This document shows positions 16,532 to 25,776 of a DNA stretch of 64,000 nucleotides, piece after piece. Made by a program: the position numbers and the translations under genes. The DNA lies in NCBI GenBank assembly GCA_038216465.1, contig JBBQQC010000006.1:1-64000 (forward strand), written 5' to 3'. Under the pieces are notes generated by a model that saw only the letters and a list, made by a program, of their open reading frames with translations, was not told the DNA's origin and made no database searches. Numbering within the stretch: position 1 is the stretch's first letter; each line of letters begins with the position of its first letter. The stretch comes from JACCZX01 sp038216465. GTDB taxonomy: Bacteria > Pseudomonadota > Gammaproteobacteria > Burkholderiales > Burkholderiaceae_F.

Positions 16532-17776
16532 TCAGGCCGCGGGACGCGGTTCGCCGTGCGTGGTCTGCGCAGCGGACAGTGCGCGCAGCAGCGCGACGTT
16601 GCAGTCGAGAAGCGATATATCCAGCGTCTCGCGCTGCTTTCTGCCGGTGACCGGATCGTTGCGCTCGATGGCTTCGGCCAGCGCCAGGTACGGCGCGCAC
16701 GGGCCCGTGCGGTCGACCAGTGCAGCCGACACACTGGGCGCCAGCTGCGCGTGCTGCAGCAGGCGCGGAAATGCCGTGCCCGTCATCCGATCGAGCAACG
16801 AGAATGCGCCGGTCTGGAACAGCGAGTCGCGCAATTCGGCGCCTTCGGCGTTGCAACTTGCCAGATGCTCGAGGAACAAACCGCGGCGCGTGCCTGCGTG
16901 CATCAGCGGCAGCGCGTCCGCGTTGAATGTGGACACGCGGAGCATGCGCGACAGCCAGCGGGTCATTTTGGCGTGACCGAGCACCATGATCGCGCGCTTC
17001 ACTGAGCTAACCCGCATCGGCACCGCGAACGCGGCGGAGTTGACGAAGCGGATCAACTCGAACGCAAGCGCTGTGTCGCGCTTGATTGCAGCCTCCATCA
17101 GCTCGATATCTGCGCGCTCGTGCGCCATGCGCAGCAGCTCGAGCACGGCCTGCTGGCTCGGTTGGGGCGGGCGCTCGACGGTTGGATGCGCTTCGTCGAG
17201 AGGCACGCCGACACTGGCGACGGCGCCGCGCTCGTACGAGGATTGCAGCTCGTCGACCCGAAAGGCGCCGGTGATGATGAAAGGCATGCGGCGCATCACG
17301 CCGGGGGGCGGCGGCGCATTGCTGCCATCGCTGCGACGGCGCCGGTCTTCGGTGATGTGAATCAGCGCGTAAGTGAAGCAGTCGAGCAAGGCCGGCGGCA
17401 GCGGGACGTCAGGCCTGCCACGCAGTGCCATCCTTATCCCCGCCCGGCGCGCGCGTTGCACGAGTCCCTGCATCGCCGGATCGCGCAGTGCAATCGCCGG
17501 AATTTCGACGACCGCGTTCGTTGGCGGCTGCCATTCGAGCAACGAGTCGTCGAGCTGAGCGTCGAGCGGCGCCATCAGCACCAGAGCGCGCGACTCCGGC
17601 CACAGTCCGTTCAGCTGTTCGAGGATAAGACCCACCGGTAGCCGATCGCTGGGCTTCACCGACAGCATCGTCAAACGCGTGCCGAACGTACGCCGGTCGC
17701 GATCGACGAGCGGCGCATAGCTCACGGTCAGTGAGCCGAGAATCGAATTAAGACCGAGACGGTCCGGCGCATTCAT
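16532..17776 (-). CDS. HDOD domain protein with degenerate EAL-like N-terminus
   Basis: 414 aa in two parts. Residues 1 to about 190 resemble the N-terminal half of YuxH-type proteins, where an EAL-like fold is decayed (ILEQLNGLWP, NAVVEIPAIALRD, GIRMALRG); no intact E-A-L catalytic motif is visible, so c-di-GMP hydrolysis is unlikely. From about residue 200 an HDOD domain follows (LLRMAHERADIELMEAAIKRD, LIRFVNSAAF and VSSVKRAIMVLGH), usual for signalling and stress proteins of unclear biochemistry. The C-terminus is disordered. It is convergent with the dehydratase gene (8 bp apart) and not obviously part of either catabolic locus. A signalling role is inferred from family only. Confidence 0.85.
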   Translation of the reverse strand: MNAPDRLGLNSILGSLTVSYAPLVDRDRRTFGTRLTMLSVKPSDRLPVGLILEQLNGLWPESRALVLMAPLDAQLDDSLLEWQPPTNAVVEIPAIALRDPAMQGLVQRARRAGIRMALRGRPDVPLPPALLDCFTYALIHITEDRRRRSDGSNAPPPPGVMRRMPFIITGAFRVDELQSSYERGAVASVGVPLDEAHPTVERPPQPSQQAVLELLRMAHERADIELMEAAIKRDTALAFELIRFVNSAAFAVPMRVSSVKRAIMVLGHAKMTRWLSRMLRVSTFNADALPLMHAGTRRGLFLEHLASCNAEGAELRDSLFQTGAFSLLDRMTGTAFPRLLQHAQLAPSVSAALVDRTGPCAPYLALAEAIERNDPVTGRKQRETLDISLLDCNVALLRALSAAQTTHGEPRPAA

Positions 17777-17871
17777 ACGGCGAATTATTTCCGCCTGCCC
17801 ACGGCACGCGTGTGCAGAATTTCGCCGACGGCGCCGGCTATTTGCCGAGTTCAGTTAGGGTCAATGAGCCT

Positions 17872-20800
17872 TCATTTTCTTCCGTAGCCGCCGCCGCCCG
17901 GAGTTTGAATAACTATCACGTCATCGACGTTCATTTCAGCCGATCCGATGTGGCTCATGGTCTCGATGCGCCCGTCAGTTCGTTCGATCCAATTACGCCC
18001 TACTTCTCCGGGTTCACCGCCCGCCATGCCGAACGGCGGAATCGACCGATGATTGGCCAGAATCGAAGCCGTCATTGGCTCCAAAAAGCGCACGCGGCGC
18101 GTGCCGCCATTGCCGCCGTGCCAGCGGCCCGCACCGCCTGAATTCGGACGTATTTGATAGCTTTCAAGGCGCACCGGATAGCGGAACTCAAGCACCTCAG
18201 GATCGGTCAGGCGCGAGTTGGTCATGTGTGTCTGCACGACGTCGGTGCCGTTGAATCCAGCTTCCGACGATCCTTCGGTCTCGGCGCGGGCGCCGACATC
18301 GAGAACGCCGGCGCCCGACCCGCCGGAAATCGTTTCGTAATACTGATAACGCTCGTTGCCGAAGGTGAAGTTGTTCATCGTGCCTTGCGCGGCGGCCATC
18401 ACGCCCAGCGCACCGTAAAGCGCGTCGGTGATGCACGACGATGTTTCGACGTTGCCTGCGACGACCGCGGCCGGGTAGCGCGGATTCAGCATCGAGCGTT
18501 CCGGTATGACGATGTGCAGCGGCTTCAGGCATCCGGCGTTCAGTGGAATGTCGGCGTCCACCAGCGTGCGGAACACGTACAGCACCGCCGCGTAACACAC
18601 CGCGCTCGGTGCGTTGAAGTTGTTCGACAACTGGTCCGAGCTGCCGGTGAAATCGATCGTTGCGGAGCGGCTTTCCCGATCGACCTCGATCCGCACGCGT
18701 ATCAGCGCTCCATTGTCCAGCGGGTAATCGAAGTGACCGTCTTGCAGTTGAGTGATCACCCGCCGTACCGATTCTTCGGCATTGTCTTGCACGTGCTGCA
18801 TGTACGCGCGCACAACCTTTAGTCCGAACTGCGCGACCATTTTCAGCAGTTCTTCACGTCCTTTTTCGTTGGCGGCAATCTGCGCCCGTAGGTCGGCCAG
18901 GTTCTGGTTCGGGTTGCGCGCCGGATAGGTGCCGCCGCCGAGCAGCTGCATCAGCTCGGCCTCTCGAATCCGGCCCGGACGATCGACCCCTTGCCCCTCA
19001 ACGAGCTTGAAGTTGATGAATCGCGCACCTTCCTCATCGAGCGATGTCGAAAACGGCGGCATCGAGCCCGGCGTGGTGCCACCGATGTCGGCGTGATGCC
19101 CGCGTGAGCCGACGTAGAACAGGATCTCGCCGCCGCTTTGATCGAACACCGGGGTGATCACGGTGACGTCGGGCAGATGCGTACCGCCGTGATAAGGATC
19201 ATTGATCGCGTACGCATCGCCGGGCCTCATCGCGCCGGCGTTCTCGCGCATCACGGTCTTGATCGATTCGCTCATCGAGCCCAAGTGCACCGGCATGTGC
19301 GGCGCGTTGGCGATCAGATTGCCGCCACCATCGAACAGGGCGCACGAGAAGTCGAGCCGCTCCTTGATGTTGACCGAGTACGCCGTGTTCTGCAGTCGCA
19401 ACCCCATCTGCTCGGCAATTGACATGAACAGGTTGTTGAACACTTCGAGCATGATCGGATCGGCGTCGGTGCCGATCGCCTTGCGCTCAGCGCGCGGGCG
19501 CACTCGCTCCAGAACGACGTGGCCAAGATCGCTGACGATCGCGCTCCAGTCGGGCTCGACGACCGTGGTCGCGTTCATTTCGGCAATGATCGCGGGGCCG
19601 GCGATCGCGTCGCCGGCTCGCATGTCGTCACGCGCGAGCAGCGGTGTGTCGCACCACTTTCCGTCGGTGTACATGCGCGCGACCGCGCGCGGCGCGAGCG
19701 GCCTCTCCCGCGCGCAATCCGCGTTCGCACCCGGCACAGCGGGCTCTCCGGCTCCGATCGCTTCGACCGACACCGCCTCGATCACGAGCCCGCGACCCTG
19801 CATCAGGAACGAATAGCGCTTCAGATATTCAGCATCGAACGCCGCCTGCATCTCGGCCAGCGGGGCCGCCGCGACAATTAGCGCCGAATCGGTGCCGTCG
19901 TAGCGCAGATGCACGCGCCGTACGACCCGGATGCGCTCACGCGCAACGCCCTGCGACTCGAGGTCGCCGGCAGCTTCCGCTGCAAGACGATCGAGAACAG
20001 CATCGACATGCGCAACCGCATCGGGCTGCTGCAGCAGCCGCTCGACCGAGCGCTCGCGCATCGCCGTCTGATCCGCCAATCCCATGCCATACGCCGACAG
20101 CACACCCGCCAGTGGATGCGCAAAGATGCGGCTCATGCCGAGCGCGTCGGCAACGCGGCACGCGTGCTGTCCCCCCGCGCCGCCGAATACGCACAGCGTG
20201 TACTGCGTTACATCGTGTCCGCGCTGAATCGAAATGCGCTTGATCGCCTCGGCCATGTTGCCTACGGCAATATCGAGGTAGCCGTCTGCCACTTGCTCGG
20301 GCGCCAGCTCCCGACCCGTGGAATCTTCGATTTCCATCGCGAGCGTGGCAAATCGTTCGCGCACCACTTCGTCGTCGAGCGCTTCATTGGCGCCCCGTCC
20401 GAATACCTTCGGGAAAAATGCCGGCTGAATCTTGCCGACCATCACGTTGCAGTCGGTGACCGTCAGTGGCCCGCCGCGGCGATAACACGCGGGTCCTGGG
20501 TTCGCACCCGCCGAATCGGGTCCGACTCTGAGACGCGCGCCGTCGAAGTGCAGGATCGAGCCGCCGCCGGCCGCGACCGTATGAATACTCATCATCGGCG
20601 CACGCATGCGCACGCCCGCGACTTGCGTTTCAAACACCCGCTCGCAGTCGCTGACATCGCGCCCGGCAAAATGGGAGACGTCGGTGGACGTGCCACCCAT
20701 GTCAAACCCGATCACGCGGTCGAAGCCGGCCGCCAAACTCGTGCGCACCATGCCGACGATGCCGCCTGCCGGACCCGAGAGAATCGAGTCCTTTCCCTGA

Positions 20801-21555
20801 AAGCGGCGCGCATCGGTCAGACCGCCCGACGATTGCATGAACAGCAGCCGCGTTCGCGGCAACTGACTCGCCACCTGCTCGACGTAGCGCCGCAAAATCG
20901 GCGACAGATAGGCATCGACCACCGTGGTGTCGCCGCGCGCGACGAATTTCATCAGGGCGCTGACGCGGTGCGAGGCCGACACCTGCGCGAAGCCAATCTC
21001 ACGCGCCGCAGCCTCGAGCGCGGCTTCGTGCGCAGGGTAGCGGTAACCGTGCATCAGCACGATGGCGACCGAGCGAAATCCTGCGGCGTACGCTGCCTCC
21101 AGCTGTGCGCTAGCGGTCACCAGACCGAGCGTAGCCACTACGTCGCCGTGGGCACCGATCCGTTCGTCGACTTCGATCACCTTCGAATACAGCAACTCCG
21201 GCAACACGATGTGCCGGTCGAACAACCGGGGCCGGTTCTGGTACGCAATGCGCAGCGCGTCGCCAAAGCCGCGCGTGACGACCAACACCGTGGGCTCGCC
21301 CTTACGCTCGAGCAGCGCGTTGGTGGCGACGGTCGTTCCCATCTTCACCGCATCGACCCGATCGACCGGTACAGGCGAGTCCGGTCCAACCCCGAGCAAG
21401 ACCCGGATTCCCGCGATCGCCGCGTCGTCGTACTGCTCGGGGTTATCAGACAGCAGCTTGTGCGTCACCAGCGAGCCATCCGGGCGGCGCGCCACCACGT
21501 CAGTGAAGGTGCCGCCGCGGTCAATCCAGAATTGCCAGCGTGGTGCGTTGCTCAT
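17872..21555 (-). CDS. Fused hydantoinase A/B, 5-oxoprolinase-type ATP-dependent hydrolase
   Basis: 1227-aa fusion. The N-terminal half is HyuA-like: the actin-fold phosphate motif DRGGTFTDVVARRPDG is near residue 11, then KMGTTVATNALLERKG and a second motif GFDMGGTSTDVS. From about residue 700 the HyuB half begins (LEVFNNLFMSIAEQMG) and ends with GGGGYGRK. This single-chain layout is that of eukaryote-like 5-oxoprolinase (OPLAH), which opens 5-oxo-L-proline to glutamate with ATP; hydantoins or other cyclic amides are alternatives. ATG 21553-21555 gives the family N-terminus although the ribosome site is weak. It is divergent (84 bp) from a TRAP transporter and D-amino-acid dehydrogenase, which may bring in and process the substrate. 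Confidence 0.88.
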   Translation of the reverse strand: MSNAPRWQFWIDRGGTFTDVVARRPDGSLVTHKLLSDNPEQYDDAAIAGIRVLLGVGPDSPVPVDRVDAVKMGTTVATNALLERKGEPTVLVVTRGFGDALRIAYQNRPRLFDRHIVLPELLYSKVIEVDERIGAHGDVVATLGLVTASAQLEAAYAAGFRSVAIVLMHGYRYPAHEAALEAAAREIGFAQVSASHRVSALMKFVARGDTTVVDAYLSPILRRYVEQVASQLPRTRLLFMQSSGGLTDARRFQGKDSILSGPAGGIVGMVRTSLAAGFDRVIGFDMGGTSTDVSHFAGRDVSDCERVFETQVAGVRMRAPMMSIHTVAAGGGSILHFDGARLRVGPDSAGANPGPACYRRGGPLTVTDCNVMVGKIQPAFFPKVFGRGANEALDDEVVRERFATLAMEIEDSTGRELAPEQVADGYLDIAVGNMAEAIKRISIQRGHDVTQYTLCVFGGAGGQHACRVADALGMSRIFAHPLAGVLSAYGMGLADQTAMRERSVERLLQQPDAVAHVDAVLDRLAAEAAGDLESQGVARERIRVVRRVHLRYDGTDSALIVAAAPLAEMQAAFDAEYLKRYSFLMQGRGLVIEAVSVEAIGAGEPAVPGANADCARERPLAPRAVARMYTDGKWCDTPLLARDDMRAGDAIAGPAIIAEMNATTVVEPDWSAIVSDLGHVVLERVRPRAERKAIGTDADPIMLEVFNNLFMSIAEQMGLRLQNTAYSVNIKERLDFSCALFDGGGNLIANAPHMPVHLGSMSESIKTVMRENAGAMRPGDAYAINDPYHGGTHLPDVTVITPVFDQSGGEILFYVGSRGHHADIGGTTPGSMPPFSTSLDEEGARFINFKLVEGQGVDRPGRIREAELMQLLGGGTYPARNPNQNLADLRAQIAANEKGREELLKMVAQFGLKVVRAYMQHVQDNAEESVRRVITQLQDGHFDYPLDNGALIRVRIEVDRESRSATIDFTGSSDQLSNNFNAPSAVCYAAVLYVFRTLVDADIPLNAGCLKPLHIVIPERSMLNPRYPAAVVAGNVETSSCITDALYGALGVMAAAQGTMNNFTFGNERYQYYETISGGSGAGVLDVGARAETEGSSEAGFNGTDVVQTHMTNSRLTDPEVLEFRYPVRLESYQIRPNSGGAGRWHGGNGGTRRVRFLEPMTASILANHRSIPPFGMAGGEPGEVGRNWIERTDGRIETMSHIGSAEMNVDDVIVIQTPGGGGYGRK

Positions 21556-21639
21556 TTCGGCGGGTACTATTCGGTCGCGCGATGTTAGCAACGCATCCGT
21601 ACCTTTTTCGGTTATCGACTGCACGACTGCGAGGATTTG

Positions 21640-22623
21640 ATGAAACGCCGCTCACTTTTATTGCTAACCGTCCCGATGGCGTTGTGCGGCGTGCTGGCAT
21701 CGATGCCAGCGTCGGCGCAAACCAAATGGGATTTACCGGCAGGCTATCCGGCCGGCAATCCACACACGCAGAATCTGAGCCAGTTTGCGGCCGACGTAGC
21801 AAAAGCCAGCGGCAACAAGCTCACCATCACCGTCCATCCGAACGGCGCGTTGTTCAAAGCGCCCGAGATCAAGCGCGCAGTGCAGACCGGCCAGGCGCAG
21901 ATCGGCGAAGTGCTGATGAGCCTGCTGGAAAACGAGAATCCGGTGTTCGGAGCCGACGCCGTGCCGTTCGTGGCGACCGGGTTCGACGCCTCGTGGAAGC
22001 TGTGGCAGGCGCAGCGCCCGGTCGTTGAAAAGATTTTGTCCGGCCAGGGCATCAAGCTGCTGTATGCGGTCGCGTGGCCGCCGCAGGGCATCTACTCCAA
22101 GAAACAGCTGAACACGGTGGCGGACATGAAGGGGCTGAAGTGGCGCGCGTACAACCCCGCGACGTCACGCATCGCCCAGCACGTGGGCGCGCAGCCGCTG
22201 ACGATTCAGGCGGCCGAGCTGTCGCAGGCGCTTTCCACCGGCGTCGTCGATTCGTTCATGTCGTCGGGCGCGACCGGAGTCGACTCCAAAGTGTGGGAGA
22301 GCCTGACCCATTTCGCGACCGCCGACGCGTGGCTTCCGAAGAACATGGTGATCGTCAACCAGAAGGAATTCGACAAGCTCGACAACGCGACACAGGAAGC
22401 CGTCGTGACCGCGGCGAAGGCGGCCGAGGAGCGCGGCTGGAAGCGCATGCGCGATTACACGAGCGAGTCGTTGACCACACTTCGCAATAACAAGATCACC
22501 GTGTACGAGCCGAGCCCTGCGCTGAAGGGCGAGCTGTCAAAACTCGGCGATACGTTGCTGAACGAATGGCTGGCCAAGGCTGGGGCCGACGGGCAGACCA
22601 TCATCACGTCGTTTCGGAAATAA
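21640..22623 (+). CDS. dctP: TRAP transporter solute-binding protein, DctP family
   Basis: Periplasmic ligand-binding subunit of a tripartite ATP-independent transporter, 327 aa. ATG 21640 has GAGGA 5 nt upstream. It carries a Sec signal peptide (MKRRSLLLLTVPMALCGV, cleavage after ASA). The mature sequence has KWDLPAGYPAGNPHTQNL, the conserved helix region with MKGLKWRAYNPATSR (the Arg typically clamps a ligand carboxylate) and VVDSFMSSGATG. Such proteins bind organic acids, keto acids or amino-acid-like carboxylates. It is followed by DctQ and DctM genes, and opposite it lies the oxoprolinase-like gene, so a cyclic or D-amino acid is a reasonable but unproven ligand. Confidence 0.93.
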   Translation: MKRRSLLLLTVPMALCGVLASMPASAQTKWDLPAGYPAGNPHTQNLSQFAADVAKASGNKLTITVHPNGALFKAPEIKRAVQTGQAQIGEVLMSLLENENPVFGADAVPFVATGFDASWKLWQAQRPVVEKILSGQGIKLLYAVAWPPQGIYSKKQLNTVADMKGLKWRAYNPATSRIAQHVGAQPLTIQAAELSQALSTGVVDSFMSSGATGVDSKVWESLTHFATADAWLPKNMVIVNQKEFDKLDNATQEAVVTAAKAAEERGWKRMRDYTSESLTTLRNNKITVYEPSPALKGELSKLGDTLLNEWLAKAGADGQTIITSFRK

Positions 22624-22699
22624 TCTGACGCCGATGCGGGTCGGAGCGCCGTCGCGGGCCGCGCGTTGGCCTGCGGCATGCTCTCGCCTGCGCTGATTC

Positions 22700-23209
22700 A
22701 TGCGTACCGCGCTCGATAGCCTCTTCAAATTGCTCGGCGGGCTCGGCGCTTTTTTCATCTTCGCCACACTGACGATTGAAGTCGTCAGCATCGTGCTGCG
22801 CGCACTCGGCTTTTCGATGGCGGGTGCCGATGCCTATGCAGGCTACTTCCTCGCCGCAGGTTCTTTTCTCGCGCTCGGATATGCGTTGCGCCAGGGCGAT
22901 CACATCCGCGTCACGCTGATCCTGCAGCGCCTGCACGGGCGCTCCCGCTGGTGGATGGAAGTGCTGTGTTTGGTCATCGCATCAGCGCTCAGCGTGTACT
23001 TCGCCTACTTCGCGGCGAAACTGGTATGGGGCTCCTACGTCTTTAACGACATTTCGCAGAACGTCGATGCCACGCCGCTGTGGATTCCGCAGCTTTCGAT
23101 GGCGATCGGTCTGGCGGGTCTGGCGCTCGCGTTCGTCGAGCAGCTCGTGATCACGGTGCGCACGCGCCGCTTGCCGCCCGCGGTCACCGAAGTGGCGAAC
23201 GTCGAATAG
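22700..23209 (+). CDS. dctQ: TRAP transporter small permease, DctQ family
   Basis: 169-aa four-helix membrane subunit. Hydrophobic segments lie at about residues 12-35, 48-70, 85-108 and 128-150, with the family features FLALGYALRQGDHIRV and the helix containing LWIPQLSMAIGLAGLAL. The ATG at 22700 follows a 76-bp gap after dctP, where no strong ribosome site is visible. DctQ holds DctM in the membrane and contacts the loaded binding protein. It ends 2 bp before the large permease gene. Confidence 0.9.
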   Translation: MRTALDSLFKLLGGLGAFFIFATLTIEVVSIVLRALGFSMAGADAYAGYFLAAGSFLALGYALRQGDHIRVTLILQRLHGRSRWWMEVLCLVIASALSVYFAYFAAKLVWGSYVFNDISQNVDATPLWIPQLSMAIGLAGLALAFVEQLVITVRTRRLPPAVTEVANVE

Positions 23210-23211
23210 CC

Positions 23212-24510
23212 ATGGGCACACTGATCGCGTTTCTGCTGATCGTTGCGATGTTCGTGATTCTTGGCGCCGGCGTCTGGATCGGGATTGCGGTGCTCGGCGT
23301 CGCATTCATTGGCATGGAGCTATTCACGACCCGCCCCGCAGGCGACGCGCTTGCGCTGACGGTATGGGGGTCGCTGTCGAGCTGGACGCTGACCGCGCTG
23401 CCGTTATTCGTTTGGATGGGCGAGATCTTGCTAAAGACGCGACTATCGGAAGGAATGTTTCGCGGGCTCGCACCTTGGCTGCAGTGGCTCCCGGGCCGCC
23501 TGCTGCACACGAATATCATCGGTTGCACCATTTTCGCCGCGGTGTCGGGTTCATCGGCAGCGACCTGCGCCACGATCGGCAAGATCACACTGCCCGAGCT
23601 GGCGAAACGCAATTATCCGGAGCAGATCTCGATCGGCTCGCTGGCCGGTGCCGGCACGCTCGGTCTGCTGATTCCGCCCTCGATCATCATGATCGTGTAT
23701 GGCGTTGCGGCCGATGTCTCGATCGGCAAGCTGTTCATTGCCGGCGTGATTCCCGGTCTGATGCTGGCATCGCTGTTCATGGGTTACACGATTTTCTGGT
23801 CGCTGCGCAATGCCGAGCGCATTCCGCCGGCAGACATCAAACTCGACTTTGCCGGCAAACTTGCAGAGTCGCGGCACCTGATTCCGGTGCTGCTGTTGAT
23901 CGTCGCCGTGCTCGGCTCGATCTATGCGGGGGTTGCCACGGCGACCGAAGCCGCAGCGCTGGGCGTAGTAGGCGCCATGATCGTATCGGCGATGCAGCGG
24001 ACACTGACCTGGCGCACGTTCGTCGATTCATTGATGGCAGCCACGCGGTTGTATTGCATGATTGCGCTGATCCTCGCCGGCTCGGCCTTTCTCGCGCTGT
24101 CGATGGGCTTCATCGGTTTGCCGCGGCAGCTTGCCGAATCGATTGCGGCGCTGCACCTGTCGCCGTTTGCACTGATCATGCTCCTGATGTTCTTTTTCAT
24201 CGTGCTCGGCTGTTTTCTCGACGGCATTTCGATGGTGGTTCTGACGATGGCAGTACTGCTGCCGACCCTGCAGACTGCCGGCATCGATCTGCTGTGGTTC
24301 GGCATCTTCATCGTGCTGGTAGTCGAAATGGCGCAGATCACACCGCCGGTCGGGTTCAATCTGTTCGTGCTGCAGGGCATGACGAAACACCAGATCAACA
24401 CGATCGCAGTGGCGGCATTCCCCTATTTTCTGATGATGGCGGTGGCCGTCCTGGCGATTTGGTTTTTCCCTGTGCTGGTGACGTTCCTGCCATCGCAGAT
24501 GAAACTTTAG
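23212..24510 (+). CDS. dctM: TRAP transporter large permease, DctM family
   Basis: 432-aa polytopic permease that couples substrate uptake to a sodium gradient in characterised homologues. ATG 23212 gives the typical start MGTLIAFLLIVAMFVILG. Family landmarks are SGSSAATCATIGKITLPE, GTLGLLIPPSIIMIVYGV and, late, EMAQITPPVGFNLFVLQG, which form the paired hairpins and ion sites of the elevator fold. Length is normal and no break is seen. It lies 2 bp after dctQ and 10 bp before a DadA-like dehydrogenase gene, so the four genes probably form one transcript. Confidence 0.94.
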   Translation: MGTLIAFLLIVAMFVILGAGVWIGIAVLGVAFIGMELFTTRPAGDALALTVWGSLSSWTLTALPLFVWMGEILLKTRLSEGMFRGLAPWLQWLPGRLLHTNIIGCTIFAAVSGSSAATCATIGKITLPELAKRNYPEQISIGSLAGAGTLGLLIPPSIIMIVYGVAADVSIGKLFIAGVIPGLMLASLFMGYTIFWSLRNAERIPPADIKLDFAGKLAESRHLIPVLLLIVAVLGSIYAGVATATEAAALGVVGAMIVSAMQRTLTWRTFVDSLMAATRLYCMIALILAGSAFLALSMGFIGLPRQLAESIAALHLSPFALIMLLMFFFIVLGCFLDGISMVVLTMAVLLPTLQTAGIDLLWFGIFIVLVVEMAQITPPVGFNLFVLQGMTKHQINTIAVAAFPYFLMMAVAVLAIWFFPVLVTFLPSQMKL

Positions 24511-24520
24511 TCGCGCGGCA

Positions 24521-25774
24521 ATGCACGTAGTCGTCATCGGCGCCGGCATCATCGGCGTCACCACGGCTTACTTCCTGCGACGCGACGGACACGACGTGAC
24601 GGTGATCGAGCGCCGCTCCGGCGTCGCGCAGGAAACGAGCTTCGCTAACGCGGGGGTGATGGCGCCGTCCTACGTTGCGCCGTGGGCGCAGCCGGGCATG
24701 CCATCCAAAGTGCTCGCCTACCTTTTCAAGCCGGAAGCGCCGATCCTTTTTCGGCCGTCGATGGATCCGGCGCTGTGGCGCTGGATTGCGCGCTGGCTTG
24801 GCGAGTGCCGTCTCGAACGCTTCACGCGCAACAAGGCACGCATGCAGCGGCTCGCCTTCTATAGCCAGTCCGAGCTGCGTGCGCTGCGCACGCTGCATCA
24901 ACTCGAATACGAGCAAACGACCGGCTACCTGCAGCTGTTTCGCACGCATCTCGAAGTCGAGCGCTCGGCCGTCACACGAAAAATGTTGACCGAGCTGGGA
25001 GTGACGCACAAGCTGCTGAGTACCGTCGAAGCGCACGCGTTGGAGCCGGCCTTGCATGGACCGACGCGACTGGCCGGCGCGCTTCATCTGCCGAAGGACG
25101 AAACCGGCAACTGCGCCTTCTTTGCGCAGCAGTTGAAAGACATCGCGATTGAAGATGGAGTCGATTTCCGGTTCAATGTCGCCACGCAGGGGCTGCAACT
25201 CGAGCAACAGCGGGTCATCCGATTGAGCACCGACAAGGGCGATGTGCGCGGCGACGCTTTCGTCGTTGCCGCAGGGATCGACAGCGTGGCGCTGCTTCGC
25301 CCGCTCGGTATTCGTTTGCCAATGCAACCAGTCAAGGGGTACTCGGCAACGGCAGCGATCACTGCGTTCGAGCATGCTCCATTGATCAGCGTGATGGATG
25401 AAACGTACAAGGTGGCGATTACCCGAATGGGCAAATGGCTGCGAATCGCCGGTACCGCTGAGCTCGGTACGCGCGGCATGCAGTTGCGCGACCGTGCATT
25501 GCGAACGCTGCTCAAGGTGGCTCAGGATTGGTTTCCGTATGCGGCGACCTACGCGAAGTCGCGCTTCTGGATCGGAGCCCGTCCGATGCTGCCCGATGGT
25601 CCTCCGGTGCTTGGCAAGACTCCGATCTCAAATTTATACGTCAACACGGGCCACGGCTCGACCGGCTGGGTGATGTCGTGCGGTTCCGCACGCGTGCTGA
25701 CCGACGTGATCGCACAAAGAACGGCAGCGATCGACCTCGACGGCCTGACGCTCGAGCGTTACACGCCCGGCTAG
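24521..25774 (+). CDS. dadA: D-amino-acid dehydrogenase, DadA-like
   Basis: 417-aa flavoenzyme that oxidatively deaminates D-amino acids to 2-oxo acids, passing electrons to the membrane quinone pool. The N-terminal FAD motif is VVVIGAGIIGVTTAYFL, followed by ERRSGVAQETSFANAGVMAPS. The C-terminal FAD segment GHGSTGWVMSCGSARVL matches DadA and related glycine oxidase-fold enzymes. Placed 10 bp after a TRAP permease gene and opposite the oxoprolinase-like gene, it probably handles the imported compound. Other secondary-amine or imino-acid oxidases of the DAO family remain possible. The gene ends 2 bp before nnr. Confidence 0.88.
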   Translation: MHVVVIGAGIIGVTTAYFLRRDGHDVTVIERRSGVAQETSFANAGVMAPSYVAPWAQPGMPSKVLAYLFKPEAPILFRPSMDPALWRWIARWLGECRLERFTRNKARMQRLAFYSQSELRALRTLHQLEYEQTTGYLQLFRTHLEVERSAVTRKMLTELGVTHKLLSTVEAHALEPALHGPTRLAGALHLPKDETGNCAFFAQQLKDIAIEDGVDFRFNVATQGLQLEQQRVIRLSTDKGDVRGDAFVVAAGIDSVALLRPLGIRLPMQPVKGYSATAAITAFEHAPLISVMDETYKVAITRMGKWLRIAGTAELGTRGMQLRDRALRTLLKVAQDWFPYAATYAKSRFWIGARPMLPDGPPVLGKTPISNLYVNTGHGSTGWVMSCGSARVLTDVIAQRTAAIDLDGLTLERYTPG

Positions 25775-25776
25775 CT

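Noticed and set aside
19909..21588. 559-codon open frame antisense to the oxoprolinase-like gene
   Set aside because: The opposite strand holds a full HyuA domain with intact motifs; the antisense protein shows only composition bias.
24395..25375. 326-codon open frame antisense to dadA
   Set aside because: dadA has both FAD motifs and family length; the antisense frame has no domain.
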